64,000 nt of DNA from CAVOKN01 sp963696505 (GTDB lineage Bacteria > Pseudomonadota > Gammaproteobacteria > Burkholderiales > Rhodocyclaceae). Both the position numbers and the translations under genes were made by a program. The DNA is taken from the NCBI GenBank assembly GCA_963696505.1, contig CAVOKN010000007.1, positions 372,001 through 436,000 of the forward strand, written 5' to 3'. Every line of letters begins with the position of its first letter. Within the stretch, counting starts at the first letter, position 1. The notes under the pieces were generated by a model. The model had not been told where the DNA came from. It saw only the letters and a list, made by a program, of their open reading frames with translations, and searched no databases. Shown here piece by piece: positions 24,451 to 33,121 of this stretch.

Positions 24451-25011
24451 CGCGGAGGCGATCTCGCGCGCGAGCCGCGAGGCGGCCTCCGAGTGGGCGC
24501 GCACGTGCGCCCCGGCGCCGCCGCCTGCCGCTACCTCGATCCGGGCCAGGCGCGGCTCGACCGCTATTTCGCCGTAGCGTGCGCGTACCGACCAGCGGGC
24601 CTCCAGGCTCAGCCTGGCGCCCGGTCCGGTCTCGAAGCGCAGAACCTCGACAGCTACCTGGACGTCCGGCGCAAGCGAGGCCGGCCAGGGGAAGCGCACG
24701 ATGCGCTGCGTGCCGAGCAGGGCCGCCAGATTCTCGCCGAGGATGCGCGCCAGACCCTCGTGCAGCGGCTCTGCCCAGCGCTCGGTGTCGGAGACCGCGA
24801 TCTCGCCGGAAGCGCCGCGCGTCATGATCTGCAGTCGGTCCAGGTAGTCCGGCAGGTCCACCGGGCCGATGCCGAGCGAATCCGGGAACGGCTGTGCGGG
24901 CGCGGGCTGCGGCTGGGCGGCGAGCAGGTACAAGCCGGTCGGCGGCGAACTCGCGCATCCGGCCGCCAGAGTCGCGATCAGGCAGGCGATGGCGGGCCGC
25001 CAGCGCATCAC
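24427..25011 (-). CDS. PqiC/DUF330-like transport auxiliary lipoprotein
   Basis: A 194-residue lipoprotein (signal ending LAAGC, then ASSPPTGLYLLAA). The family core is visible in GIGPVDLPDYLDRLQIMTR and ERWAEPLHEGLARILGENLA. PqiC-type lipoproteins sit in the outer membrane and dock MCE-protein tunnels. It is the last gene of a four-gene operon, and its start overlaps the MlaD-like gene's stop by 4 bp. All family features are present. Confidence 0.85.
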   Translation of the reverse strand: MMRWRPAIACLIATLAAGCASSPPTGLYLLAAQPQPAPAQPFPDSLGIGPVDLPDYLDRLQIMTRGASGEIAVSDTERWAEPLHEGLARILGENLAALLGTQRIVRFPWPASLAPDVQVAVEVLRFETGPGARLSLEARWSVRARYGEIAVEPRLARIEVAAGGGAGAHVRAHSEAASRLAREIASALWATAHR

Positions 25012-26048
25012 GGTGTACCCTCCGCCGCCTTCTTGCCGCGGATCAGCGCCTCGGGGTGCCGGTCCAGCGTCTCGGCCAGCACGCGCAGCGCACGGGCGGC
25101 GCGGGCGAGCTCCTTCAGCGCCTCGTTGAGGTTCTGCACGGTCGGCGCATCCTCCGCGGTCAGGTTGCGCAGCGAACGCGCGGCGCCGGCCAGTTCGTCG
25201 GCCGCGCGGCCCATGCCCTGGGCGACTTTCGCGTCCGGCGCGGCCAGCGCTCCGACCCTGCCAGCCGCCGAGCCGACTTGGTCCGCCGCCGCCTCGACCC
25301 GCGCCAGCGCCGACCCAGCCGCCGCCAGCGTGGTCCGCAACTCGGCGAGGTCCCTGCGGGCTTCGGCCAGGGTGGGCGTAAGCTGGGCGTCGAGCCTCGC
25401 GGCCAAGGTCTCGATGCGCCCGAGCACCCCCTGCATGCGGCGCGGCAGATCCCGGGTCGCCGGGTCGGTCGTCAGGCCGCGCAGCGACTCGCTGATCGCC
25501 GCCAGGTCGCCGAGGAAGGCGTCAACCGGGAAGTTATCGAGCTTGCCGGTGAGTTCCTGGCCCTGCGTCGGGATGGTCGGGATCTCGGGCACGGCCGGGT
25601 CCGAGGACCTGAAGCGGGCCGGCTTGTCCGGATGGAAGTCCAGGTCTACGTAGAGCTGGCCGGTGAGCAGGCTCTGCATCCGCAGGCGCGCGCGCAGGCC
25701 GCGCTCGATCAGCCGGCGCTGGGTCAACACCTCGCGCAGGTCGATCTGCTCCCCGTTGGCGGTATGCACGACGTTCGGCTGGATCTCCACGGTGACCGGG
25801 ACCACGAAACGGCCGGAGGCCTCGTCCAGCCCGAGCCGGATCTTCTTCACCGTGCCGATCTTGACGCCGAGGAACATGACCGGGGCGCCGATCTGCAGTC
25901 CCTGCGCAGCCCCTTCGAATACCATGATCTGCTGCCGGCGCTCCCGGAACAGCTCGCCCCCGCCCAGCAGCAGGAGGGTCGCGACGGCGAGTGCCAGCGC
26001 GCCGAGCACGAAGCCGCCGATCAGGACGGGGTCTGCACGTCGGCTCAT
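25008..26048 (-). CDS. MlaD-like MCE-domain protein
   Basis: A 346-residue protein with one N-terminal membrane helix (residues about 9-30), then an MCE domain (MVFEGAAQGLQIGAPVMFLG, TVKKIRLGLDEA, LLTGQLYVDLDF) and a long C-terminal helical region rich in Ala and Arg (about residues 190-340). It is longer than E. coli MlaD, so the helical extension may form a periplasmic needle as in other MCE proteins. It should bind phospholipid and link the MlaE/MlaF-like ABC core to the PqiC lipoprotein. It has ATGA overlaps with genes on both sides. Confidence 0.88.
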   Translation of the reverse strand: MSRRADPVLIGGFVLGALALAVATLLLLGGGELFRERRQQIMVFEGAAQGLQIGAPVMFLGVKIGTVKKIRLGLDEASGRFVVPVTVEIQPNVVHTANGEQIDLREVLTQRRLIERGLRARLRMQSLLTGQLYVDLDFHPDKPARFRSSDPAVPEIPTIPTQGQELTGKLDNFPVDAFLGDLAAISESLRGLTTDPATRDLPRRMQGVLGRIETLAARLDAQLTPTLAEARRDLAELRTTLAAAGSALARVEAAADQVGSAAGRVGALAAPDAKVAQGMGRAADELAGAARSLRNLTAEDAPTVQNLNEALKELARAARALRVLAETLDRHPEALIRGKKAAEGTP

Positions 26049-26797
26049 GTCGGCGTCCCGCGGTTCAGGAACAGTCGCACCCGCGGATCGCCGCCCTTCA
26101 GGGCCTGCGCCGGGTTGCCGGTGGCGATCATGGTATGAGTCTCCGGGTCGAGGAAGATGGAATCGCTGCCGATCGCCAGGATGCTGGCGATGTCGTGCGT
26201 GACTACCACGATGGTTGAACCGAGGGCGTCGCGCAGCGCCAGGATCAGATCGTCGAGCCGCCGCGCGGTGAGCGGGTCCAGGCCGGACGACGGTTCATCG
26301 ACGATGAGGATCTCCGGGTCGAGCGCCATCGCCCGCGCCAGTCCCGCCCGCTTGCGCATCCCGCCCGAGAGCTCGGAAGGGTAGAAGTCCTCGAATCCGG
26401 CCAGGCCGACCAGCGCGAGCTTGAACGAAACGATCTCTGCGATGCGCTGCGGCGCGAGCTCGGTGTACTCGCCGAGCGGCAGCGCCACGTTTTCCGCCAG
26501 CGTCAGCGAACTCCACAGCGCGCCGCCCTGGTACATGACGCCCAGCCTGCGCTTGATGCGCTGCTGGTCCTCGTCCTCGGCGCGCCAGAAGTCCTCGCCG
26601 GAGTAGAGCACCGCGCCGCGCACCGGGCGCTGCAGGCCGATCATGTGGCGCATCAGGGTGGTCTTGCCGCAGCCGTTGCCGCCCATCACCACGAACACGT
26701 CGCCCTTGTTCACCGTGAAATTCAGATCGCGCTGGACCACGAAGTCACCGTAGGCCAGCGTGAGATCGCGCACCTCGATCGGCGCCGCCGCGGCCAT
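26045..26797 (-). CDS. MlaF-like ABC ATPase
   Basis: A 250-residue ATPase. Walker A VMGGNGCGKTTLMRHMIG is near residue 40, signature LSGGMRKRAGLARAMAL, Walker B ILIVDEPSSGLDP, H-loop VVVTHDIASI. SGGMRKR is typical of the MlaF/MkL group that energises lipid transport. It starts 1 bp after the permease stop and overlaps the MlaD-like gene by 4 bp, so it is part of one MCE operon. Confidence 0.9.
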   Translation of the reverse strand: MAAAAPIEVRDLTLAYGDFVVQRDLNFTVNKGDVFVVMGGNGCGKTTLMRHMIGLQRPVRGAVLYSGEDFWRAEDEDQQRIKRRLGVMYQGGALWSSLTLAENVALPLGEYTELAPQRIAEIVSFKLALVGLAGFEDFYPSELSGGMRKRAGLARAMALDPEILIVDEPSSGLDPLTARRLDDLILALRDALGSTIVVVTHDIASILAIGSDSIFLDPETHTMIATGNPAQALKGGDPRVRLFLNRGTPT

Positions 26798-26798
26798 G

Positions 26799-27971
26799 TC
26801 AGATTCCGAGCTGGTAATACACGATGGTCATGATTGACGCCACGACGGTTATCAGCAAGATACCGGTCACCACGGCGGAGGTGGCGGCTTGGCCCACCGC
26901 CTCGGCGCTGCGGCCGCACTGCATGCCGCGCAGGCAGCCGGCGAAGGCGACCACCGCGCCGTAGGCAGCGCCTTTGGACAGGCCCACCATGAAGTGCTTG
27001 AATTCCAGCGCGCGCAGCGTTTCGGTGTAGTACTCGAACATGCCAATGTCGAAGACCAGCAGCGCCACGACCATCCCGGCCAGCATGCCGACGAAGCCTG
27101 CATAAAGGGTGAGCAGCGGCACCATCAGCGCCAGCGCCAGCACGCGCGGCAGCGCGAGGAAGTCGATCGGCGACACGCCGAGCGTGCGGAAGGCGTCGAT
27201 CTCCTCATTGACCTGCATGGTGCCCAGGCGCGCGGCGAAGGCTGCGCCGGTGCGGCCGGCGACGATGATTCCGGTCATCAGCGCGCCGATCTCGCGCACC
27301 ATGCCGATGGCGACCAGGTCGGCGATGAAGATCTGCGCGCCGACCAGCCTGAGCTGATCGGCGCCGAGGTAGGCCAAGATCAGACCGACCAGGAAACTGA
27401 TCACCGAGACAATCGGCAGCGCCTTCGGCCCGGCCTCCTCGATCTCCAGCCACACGTCCCCGCTGCGGAAATGGGCGCGGCCGCTGATCAGGCGGCCAGC
27501 CGCGAGCGTGACCTCGCCGAGGAAGCGCAGCATTTCGGGCAGGTCGCGCAGCAGGGCGAGCGTGGCTACTCCGGCGCGCACGAGTACTCCGCCGCCGCTC
27601 CTGCCTCGCCCGGCGGCCTTCTGCTCCGGCACCGACAGCGCCATCGCGAGCAGGCGCTGCACTTCCTGCGGCAGCCCGCCGGGGTCAACCTCGATCCCCC
27701 GGTGCGCCCCGAGCCTGATCAGGCCGGCCGCGAAGGTTGGCAACGCCGAGTCCCAATCGGCCAGTTCGAGCGCCGCGAGGCGGACCCGACGCGTCGCGCC
27801 GGAAAACTCGCCGGCGATGTCCGCGGGCGAGGGCAGCGCCTCGCTCAGGCGCCATGAGCCCGAGAAGCCGAGCTCGATGTGGCCGCTGCCGAGCGCACGC
27901 GCGGCGAGCCGCCACCCGGCCGCGCCCGCGGCGCTCCCGGTTTCCAAGGCTTCCCAGCCGTCTATGCCCAT
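26799..27971 (-). CDS. MlaE-like permease with N-terminal STAS-like domain
   Basis: A 390-residue protein. Residues about 1-110 look like a STAS domain (ELGFSGSWRLSEALP, LAALELADWDSALPTFAAGL), a role played by the separate MlaB in E. coli. The rest is the MlaE permease: GAQIFIADLVAIGMVREIGA, TGIIVAGRTGAAFAARLGTM, a five-helix fold and the C-terminal VVTGILLITVVASIMTIVYY. The ATG at 27971 is chosen over a TTG at 27983. The fusion means no separate mlaB is needed. It is the first gene of the operon. Confidence 0.88.
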   Translation of the reverse strand: MGIDGWEALETGSAAGAAGWRLAARALGSGHIELGFSGSWRLSEALPSPADIAGEFSGATRRVRLAALELADWDSALPTFAAGLIRLGAHRGIEVDPGGLPQEVQRLLAMALSVPEQKAAGRGRSGGGVLVRAGVATLALLRDLPEMLRFLGEVTLAAGRLISGRAHFRSGDVWLEIEEAGPKALPIVSVISFLVGLILAYLGADQLRLVGAQIFIADLVAIGMVREIGALMTGIIVAGRTGAAFAARLGTMQVNEEIDAFRTLGVSPIDFLALPRVLALALMVPLLTLYAGFVGMLAGMVVALLVFDIGMFEYYTETLRALEFKHFMVGLSKGAAYGAVVAFAGCLRGMQCGRSAEAVGQAATSAVVTGILLITVVASIMTIVYYQLGI

Positions 27972-28439
27972 CGCACCGTCCAAGAGCCGATCGCTGCCGA
28001 TCGAGCCGAGCCGGATCGAGCGACACTGCGTTCGTCCGGCCCGAACGATCGCCGCTCATGCGGTCGATCGCGCCCCGCTGCGGTCCGAACCGGCGTCTCG
28101 ACCGCAGGCTCAGATTGTAGTTGTTCATGGCCCGCCGTTGCAGCGCGGCGCTGACAAGAGCACCCAGCTTCCCGGATTTCGCGGATGAAGAGGATTCGAG
28201 GCCGGGAAGGCGCTCCCCGACGAGCGAGATCGGATCCTCGTCGAGCGACCAGGCGATGCGCTGATCGAATTCGTAGTCCGGCGCCGGTTGGGCCTGCGGC
28301 TCGCACTCGCCCTGCCCGGCATCGGCCCTCCCACAACCGCGCGCCTCGGGCCAGTGCCATGCGCGGCGCTGATGTCGGCTCGACCTGCGAAGCCGTCATT
28401 CGAGCTTCAGAGCAGCCAATGACTGGGTCGGAAGCGCCA
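27972..28439. other. Gene-poor stretch upstream of the MCE operon
   Basis: About 470 bp. The part next to 27971 should hold the operon promoter. Short open frames exist (for example plus strand 28190-28420, DERDRILVERPGDALIEFVV without a start codon) but none has a start, ribosome site or recognisable family. It may include debris from the duplicated TA cassette on its right. Confidence 0.45.
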
Positions 28440-28556
28440 GCCCAGGAGCGAAATGAGGTGCCGTCGTGGTCCTCGTTCGCTTCTGGCGACACTGCTTCAA
28501 CCGGAGTGGTCTGCGGCTGTGCCGCATCCTGGCGCGGTGCTGGATCGTTGCCGACC
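28440..28556 (+). repeat. Leader of DUF433 cassette copy 2, duplicated at 3600-3710
   Basis: It contains ATGAGGTGCC, then CTGGCGACACTGCTTCAACC and GGAGT, as in copy 1, and leads directly into the ATG at 28557. This copy is uninterrupted, so it shows the ancestral arrangement that IS630 broke in copy 1. A promoter for the cassette is expected here, but no strong -35/-10 pair stands out. Confidence 0.65.
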
Positions 28557-28787
28557 ATGCTCGACAGAACCACTTTCGACCCGAATGTCCTTGCCGGCCG
28601 CGCCACGCTGCGCGGGCTGCGGATTTCGGCTGCGCACATCGTTAGTCTGGTGGCCACTGGAATGAGCAGCGAGGATATCCTCGCCGAGTTCCCGGACCTC
28701 GATAGCGAGTACATTCGCCTGGCGCTGCGCTACGCTGCGATGGCCGCCGAGGATCAGGTCTTTCCGTTGCCCGCATCGGCTGCATGA
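28557..28787 (+). CDS. DUF433 antitoxin, copy 2
   Basis: A 76-residue DUF433 protein (MLDRTTFDPNVLAGRATLRG), intact and about 85-90% identical by eye to copy 1 at 4867-5097. It overlaps the start of its partner by ATGA. The partner is truncated after about 35 matching residues, so this is an orphan antitoxin in practice. It could still repress the paralogous promoter or neutralise a related toxin elsewhere, which is inference. Confidence 0.8.
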   Translation: MLDRTTFDPNVLAGRATLRGLRISAAHIVSLVATGMSSEDILAEFPDLDSEYIRLALRYAAMAAEDQVFPLPASAA

Positions 28788-28906
28788 AGTTCCTGGCCGA
28801 CGCCGGGATCTCCCCGAAGACGGTTGCCTTCCCCAACGCCGCTCGCCACGATGCCGTGCAAGTGCGCCAGATCGGCCTGCAGCAACTGGAGCAATTGTGG
28901 AGGTAA
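28784..28906 (+). pseudogene. DUF5615 PIN-like toxin, copy 2, truncated
   Basis: A 40-residue frame: MKFLADAGISPKTVAFPNAA and HDAVQVRQIGLQ match copy 1, then QLEQLWR and a stop. The matching ends at about residue 35, before the second acidic motif, so no PIN active site can form. The truncation point differs from copy 1, so the two toxins were lost independently or by different rearrangements. Confidence 0.75.
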
Positions 28907-28984
28907 CGAAGCAGTTGAAGCCTCTGGGGTAGCGACAAGCCCCACTGGGTAATGCAATCGACAGCGTTGATGTGGTGTAACGCA

Positions 28985-29010
28985 CCAGGCCCTTAACGTT
29001 CAGGGCCTGG
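28985..29010. terminator. Hairpin downstream of the truncated toxin
   Basis: CCAGGCCCT, an 8-base loop, then AGGGCCTGG: a perfect 9-bp stem. No T-run follows on either strand, so it may be a rho-type stop, an mRNA stabiliser or a protein site rather than a classical terminator. It lies between the broken DUF5615 gene and the Phd/PIN operon. Confidence 0.4.
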
Positions 29011-29140
29011 GTACTTCGTCGCATCGCCAAGACTTCGGAACCCGCACGACCCGTCTCCCAGGCTCTGACTTTCGCCGCCACTCCCGCATCCAACCCCTAT
29101 CGATCCAATCCGCAGGCGCAACCCGATCTCCTTTATCATA

Positions 29141-29160
29141 TGACCATTATCCTGACCATT
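29141..29160. promoter_or_regulatory. Direct repeat TGACCATT x2, candidate operator of the Phd/PIN operon
   Basis: TGACCATT occurs at 29141-29148 and 29153-29160, a 12-bp period, close to one helical turn, ending 10 bp before the antitoxin ATG and next to GGAG. This spacing fits binding of a Phd/YefM-type antitoxin for autoregulation. Confidence 0.45.
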
Positions 29161-29170
29161 CGGAGACACC

Positions 29171-29404
29171 ATGGGTGCCGTCAACCTGGCTGAAGCCAAA
29201 GCGCATCTCAGCGAGCTGGTGACCAAGGCGGTAGGCGGCGAGGAAACGATCATTACCCGCCGCGGTCGGCCGGTCGCCAAGCTCGTGCCCGTCGCCGTGC
29301 CCAAGAAGCCGGTGCGCTCGCTCGCGGCGTTTCGTGCCACCCTGCCCAAGGCGCAGAAGTCGAGCGTCGAGCTGATCCGCGAGCTTCGGGACGAAGGCTA
29401 CTGA
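29171..29404 (+). CDS. Phd/YefM-type antitoxin (VapB role)
   Basis: A 77-residue protein with the Phd/YefM fold: MGAVNLAEAKAHLSELVTKA, then EETIITRRGRPVAKLVPV, the DNA-binding part, and a C-terminal helix RELRDEG for toxin capture. GGAG precedes the ATG. Its stop overlaps the toxin's start (TGATG), so translation is coupled. A direct repeat just upstream is a likely operator. The pair looks complete. Confidence 0.85.
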   Translation: MGAVNLAEAKAHLSELVTKAVGGEETIITRRGRPVAKLVPVAVPKKPVRSLAAFRATLPKAQKSSVELIRELRDEGY

Positions 29405-29838
29405 TGATCTACCTGGACACGAGCTTCGCTGCGCCGCTGGTCATCGCCGAGGACACCAGCGACGCCGTCGAAGCCTTCGTCCGGCGGATCAAGCCCGGCG
29501 AGCTGGCCACCAGCCTTTGGACCGAGGTGGAGCTGGCGAGCCTGCTGGCACGCAAGCAGCGCATGGGGGAACTGTCCGAATTCCAGGCGCAGGCCGTACG
29601 CGGGCAGTTCGAGCGGCTGCTTGAAGAGTCGTTCGCTCTCGTGCTGCCAGCGGCAGCGGATTACGCGCTTGCGGCCAAGTTCCTGGCGGAACCCAAGACC
29701 GGGCTACGGGCCGGGGACGCCTTCCATTTGGCGATCGCGGCAAACCACGGCGCATCCAGGATTCTGACTTTGGATGCGGGATTCATCGCTGCCGGCAAGC
29801 TGCTCAAGCTGCCGGTGAGCCGCGGCATCAGGGCATAG
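29404..29838 (+). CDS. PIN-domain ribonuclease toxin (VapC-type)
   Basis: A 144-residue PIN domain. The acidic metal-binding residues are visible: Asp in MIYLDTSFAAPL (position 5), Glu in LWTEVELAS, Asp in AGDAFHLAIAANHG and Asp in ILTLDAGF. VapC toxins cut initiator tRNA or rRNA. Length and motifs are complete, so it should be active, held by the overlapping upstream antitoxin. It lies next to the broken DUF5615 copy, so this patch holds one live and one dead PIN-type locus. Confidence 0.88.
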   Translation: MIYLDTSFAAPLVIAEDTSDAVEAFVRRIKPGELATSLWTEVELASLLARKQRMGELSEFQAQAVRGQFERLLEESFALVLPAAADYALAAKFLAEPKTGLRAGDAFHLAIAANHGASRILTLDAGFIAAGKLLKLPVSRGIRA

Positions 29839-30174
29839 CGCAAGCGTCTCCCCGGGGCGTGCGCGAGTTTCGAGAGCCACAAGAAAGTGACCAACAGGCG
29901 TTGGGCCCAGGTGTTCCGGTCCCATCCGCCGGCGGGACCGAAGCTGCGCGCCAATGAGAAATCCCGCCATCATCTGGGTGCACAAGCGATGGTGTGCGCC
30001 CTCTCGGTGCTGGGCGGCTTACATCACGAATATTCGCTCGCGCACGTACTGGGCTGATCGAGTATTTGCGGAGCACAGTGAGGGGCCACACCCGACGCCA
30101 CGTGCCCGCACCCGCTGCCGCACCTGCCAAGGCCGGTGAACGGCAGTTCCTTGGCGGTGCAGTTCCCAGGCGCC
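29839..30174. other. Intergenic region after the PIN toxin
   Basis: 336 bp. A short plus-strand frame without a clear start (about 29890-30057, including EKSRHHLGAQAMVCALSVLG and GGLHHEYS) looks like it could be a tail of a mobile-element protein, but I cannot name the family. No other gene is seen. The convergent glgP ends at 30175. Confidence 0.4.
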
Positions 30175-32667
30175 TCAGATCTCGACCGGTACCGGCTTAA
30201 CCTTCCAGATACGCTCGCAGTATTCCCGAATCGATCGATCGGAGGAGAACTTGCCGATGCGGGCGACGTTGAGGATGGACATGCGGTTCCAGCGCGCGGA
30301 ATCCCGGTAGGCATGGGCCACCTCGCTCTGGCAAGTGACATAGGCTCGGTAGTCCGCAAGGACCATGAACGGGTCGTGTTGAATCAGCTTCTCCGTCAGC
30401 GGGCGAAAGAGTTCAGTGTCTCCATGCGAGAACAATCCGCCGCAGATCAGGTCGATGGCGGACTTGAGTTCGCTTTGCTCCCGGTATATCTCCCAAGGGC
30501 GATAGCCCTCGGCTTGGACCCTTGCGACCTGAGCTGCGTCCATGCCGAACACGAAGAAGTTGTCTTCCCCGACTTCCTCGCGGATTTCCACGTTGGCGCC
30601 ATCCAGGGTGCCGATGGTCAGCGCACCGTTCATGGAGAACTTCATGTTTCCCGTTCCGGAGGCCTCCTTTCCCGCCAGGGAGATCTGTTCCGAGAGATCG
30701 GCGGCGGGGTAGAGACGCTGGCCGTTCTTGACGTTGAAGTCGGGCATGAAGGCGACCCGCAGGCTGCCGTTGATCTGCGGATCCTTGTTGATGACCTCGC
30801 CGACAGCGTTGATCAGTTTGATCATCAGCTTGGCCATTGCGTAGCCGGGGGCCGCCTTGCCCCCGAAGATGAAGGTGCGCGGCGGCAGCTCCAGATCGGG
30901 GCTCGCCTTCAACCGCTCGTAGAGGCTGACGACGTGCAGCACATTGAGGTGCTGGCGCTTGTATTCGTGGATGCGTTTGGCCTGGACATCGAACATCGAG
31001 CCGGGGTCGATGCGCAGGCCCGTCTGGCGGACAAGCCAGCGGGCGAAGTCGCGTTTGGCGGCAGTCTTGACCTCGCCCCATTGCTCGTGGAACGTGGAAT
31101 CGTTTGCATACTCCTCCAGTGAGCGCAGACAGGCGAGGTCGCGTACCCACTGATCGCTGCCGCAGCGCTCGGTCAGCAAGGCGGCGAGACGCGGGTTGCT
31201 CACGACGACGAAGCGGCGCGGAGTGACCCCGTTGGTGACATTGTGGAATTTCTCTGGCCAAAGCTCGCAGAAGTCCTTCATCACGGTGGACTTGAGCAAT
31301 CCGGTGTGCAGCTCAGCGACGCCATTGACCGCATAGCTTCCCACTGTGGCGAGATTTGCCATGCGCACGCGGCGCCCCTGGCTCTCGTCGATCAACGACA
31401 TCCGGGCCACCCGATCGTCATCGGCGAGAAAGCGCACCCGCACCTGGTCCAGGAAGCGGCGATTGATCTCGTAGATGATCTCCAGATGTCGCGGCAGAAT
31501 CCTGCCGAACAGATCCACGGACCAGGTTTCCAGGGCCTCGGGGAGGAGCGTGTGGTTGGTGAACGCGAAGGTGTTGCGGGTGACTTCCCAGGCACGCTCC
31601 CAATCCATGTGATGCCGGTCAACCAGCAAGTGCATCATCTCTGCCACGGCGAGCGCGGGGTGGGTGTCGTTCAACTGGGCGGCGAACTTCTCGCTGAGGC
31701 CGTCGAGGGACCCGCCGTTGTTGAGGTGGATCCGCACCATGTCCTGAATGGAACACGACACGAAGAAGTATTGCTGCTTGAGCCGCAGTTCCTTTCCCGC
31801 CACCGGCTCGTCGTTCGGGTAAAGGACCTTGGAGATGTTCTCCGCCACCATCTTGGCGTTCACCGCGCCGTAGTAGTCACCCACGTTGAACGACCTGAAG
31901 TCGAAGGATTCGCACGCCTGGGCGGCCCACAGGCGCAGCAGGTTCACGTTGTTCACGCCGTAGCCGAGGATCGGGGTGTCGTAGGCCACGCCGTTGACCA
32001 CCATGTCCGGCACCCATCGCACGCAGAGCCTGCCATCGTCACGATAGTGCTCGGTGCGACCACCAAAGCTGACCGGAAAGCGCAGCTTGGGCCGCGGCAG
32101 TTCCCACGGATTGCCGTTGCGCAACCATACGTCGGTACGCTCCACCTGCCAGCCATCCTCGATCACCTGGTCGAAGATGCCGAACTCATAGCGGATGCCG
32201 TAGCCGATGGCTGGGATCTGCAGGGTGGCAAGCGAGTCCATGTAGCAGGCGGCAAGCCGGCCGAGCCCGCCGTTGCCCAGGCCCGGTTCCTCCTCCGTCT
32301 CCATGATGCCGGGGAAGTCCAGATCGAGTTCCTCCCCGGCCACCCGTGCCCGGTCCACGATTCCCAGGTTGATCAGGTTGTTCATCAGGTGGGGGCCGAG
32401 CAGGAACTCCGCCGACAGATAGCATACGGTTCGCGCCTGGCGCTTCTTGTAGGTCCGGGCGGACTTGAGCCACCGATCGAGCAGGCGATCGCGCACCGTG
32501 TAGGCCGCTGCCATGTAGAAGTCATGGAGCGTCGCGACCTCGGGGAATCGCCCCTGGAGGTAAAACAGATTATCGACGTAGGCCTGCTTTAGTGCATCCT
32601 TGGACATGCCGATGCGGGTGTGCTCCCGCTCCGGCCTGCCTGCGTCCGGTTCGTTTGCGGTGTTCAT
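30175..32667 (-). CDS. glgP: Glycogen/starch phosphorylase
   Basis: An 830-residue glycogen phosphorylase that releases glucose-1-phosphate from alpha-1,4-glucan. ETEEEPGLGNGGLGRLAACY is the N-terminal glycine-loop signature; HNVTNGVTPRR, IHEYKRQHLN and EASGTGNMKFSMNG (with the pyridoxal-phosphate Lys) complete the active site. The ATG at 32667 has a strong GGGGGAG site and matches the usual start; the family is 800-850 residues. It stands alone on its strand and is separated from pgm-glgC by 9 kb. Product glucose-1-phosphate links it to both enzymes. Confidence 0.95.
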   Translation of the reverse strand: MNTANEPDAGRPEREHTRIGMSKDALKQAYVDNLFYLQGRFPEVATLHDFYMAAAYTVRDRLLDRWLKSARTYKKRQARTVCYLSAEFLLGPHLMNNLINLGIVDRARVAGEELDLDFPGIMETEEEPGLGNGGLGRLAACYMDSLATLQIPAIGYGIRYEFGIFDQVIEDGWQVERTDVWLRNGNPWELPRPKLRFPVSFGGRTEHYRDDGRLCVRWVPDMVVNGVAYDTPILGYGVNNVNLLRLWAAQACESFDFRSFNVGDYYGAVNAKMVAENISKVLYPNDEPVAGKELRLKQQYFFVSCSIQDMVRIHLNNGGSLDGLSEKFAAQLNDTHPALAVAEMMHLLVDRHHMDWERAWEVTRNTFAFTNHTLLPEALETWSVDLFGRILPRHLEIIYEINRRFLDQVRVRFLADDDRVARMSLIDESQGRRVRMANLATVGSYAVNGVAELHTGLLKSTVMKDFCELWPEKFHNVTNGVTPRRFVVVSNPRLAALLTERCGSDQWVRDLACLRSLEEYANDSTFHEQWGEVKTAAKRDFARWLVRQTGLRIDPGSMFDVQAKRIHEYKRQHLNVLHVVSLYERLKASPDLELPPRTFIFGGKAAPGYAMAKLMIKLINAVGEVINKDPQINGSLRVAFMPDFNVKNGQRLYPAADLSEQISLAGKEASGTGNMKFSMNGALTIGTLDGANVEIREEVGEDNFFVFGMDAAQVARVQAEGYRPWEIYREQSELKSAIDLICGGLFSHGDTELFRPLTEKLIQHDPFMVLADYRAYVTCQSEVAHAYRDSARWNRMSILNVARIGKFSSDRSIREYCERIWKVKPVPVEI

Positions 32668-33121
32668 TTGGCTCCCCCTTCGTCGCGCATGGTCGCTAGG
32701 CCACTGGCGGACGGTTCTCGTTGTATTACGTTCTTCGGCGACCCCCGGTGCCACTGTGCCTCGCTGCGGCCGGTGGGGTCAATGGTTGACCGCCTCGACC
32801 GGCTGATCCGCCTCAGCAGCGGCAATCCCGCCCTGCAAGACGACGCGGCTACGAGGTGCTGGGCAACGGGCTGAGGGTCGCGCGTGGCTAACGTGGGCAC
32901 GAAGTGATCCATGCAAGAACGACTGAGGTTCAGGTTCGAGCCGCTCGTTGGCAACTTCCAGGAGCTGAAGAAGTAGGCCGGCCTGTCGTCGCGCTAAGCG
33001 CGGCGGCGGTGGGTCGAAGGGTGGCGCGCGGCACGGCGGGCCGGCCGCCTGACCCTTCGGCTGCGCTGCGAATGCGGCGCCGGCGGCGCGGGAGTCGCCC
33101 ATGGTTGCGAAGCGAATTTCC
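32668..33121. other. Intergenic region upstream of glgP
   Basis: About 450 bp. The glgP promoter should lie near 32680-32760. A tiny plus-strand frame at 32911-32976 (MQERLRFRFEPLVGNFQELKK) has no ribosome site and no family I recognise. No terminator with a T-run is visible after the antiporter gene ending at 33122. Confidence 0.4.

Noticed and set aside
32911..32976. 21-residue frame MQERLRFRFEPLVGNFQELKK
   Set aside because: No ribosome site or family; treated as noncoding.
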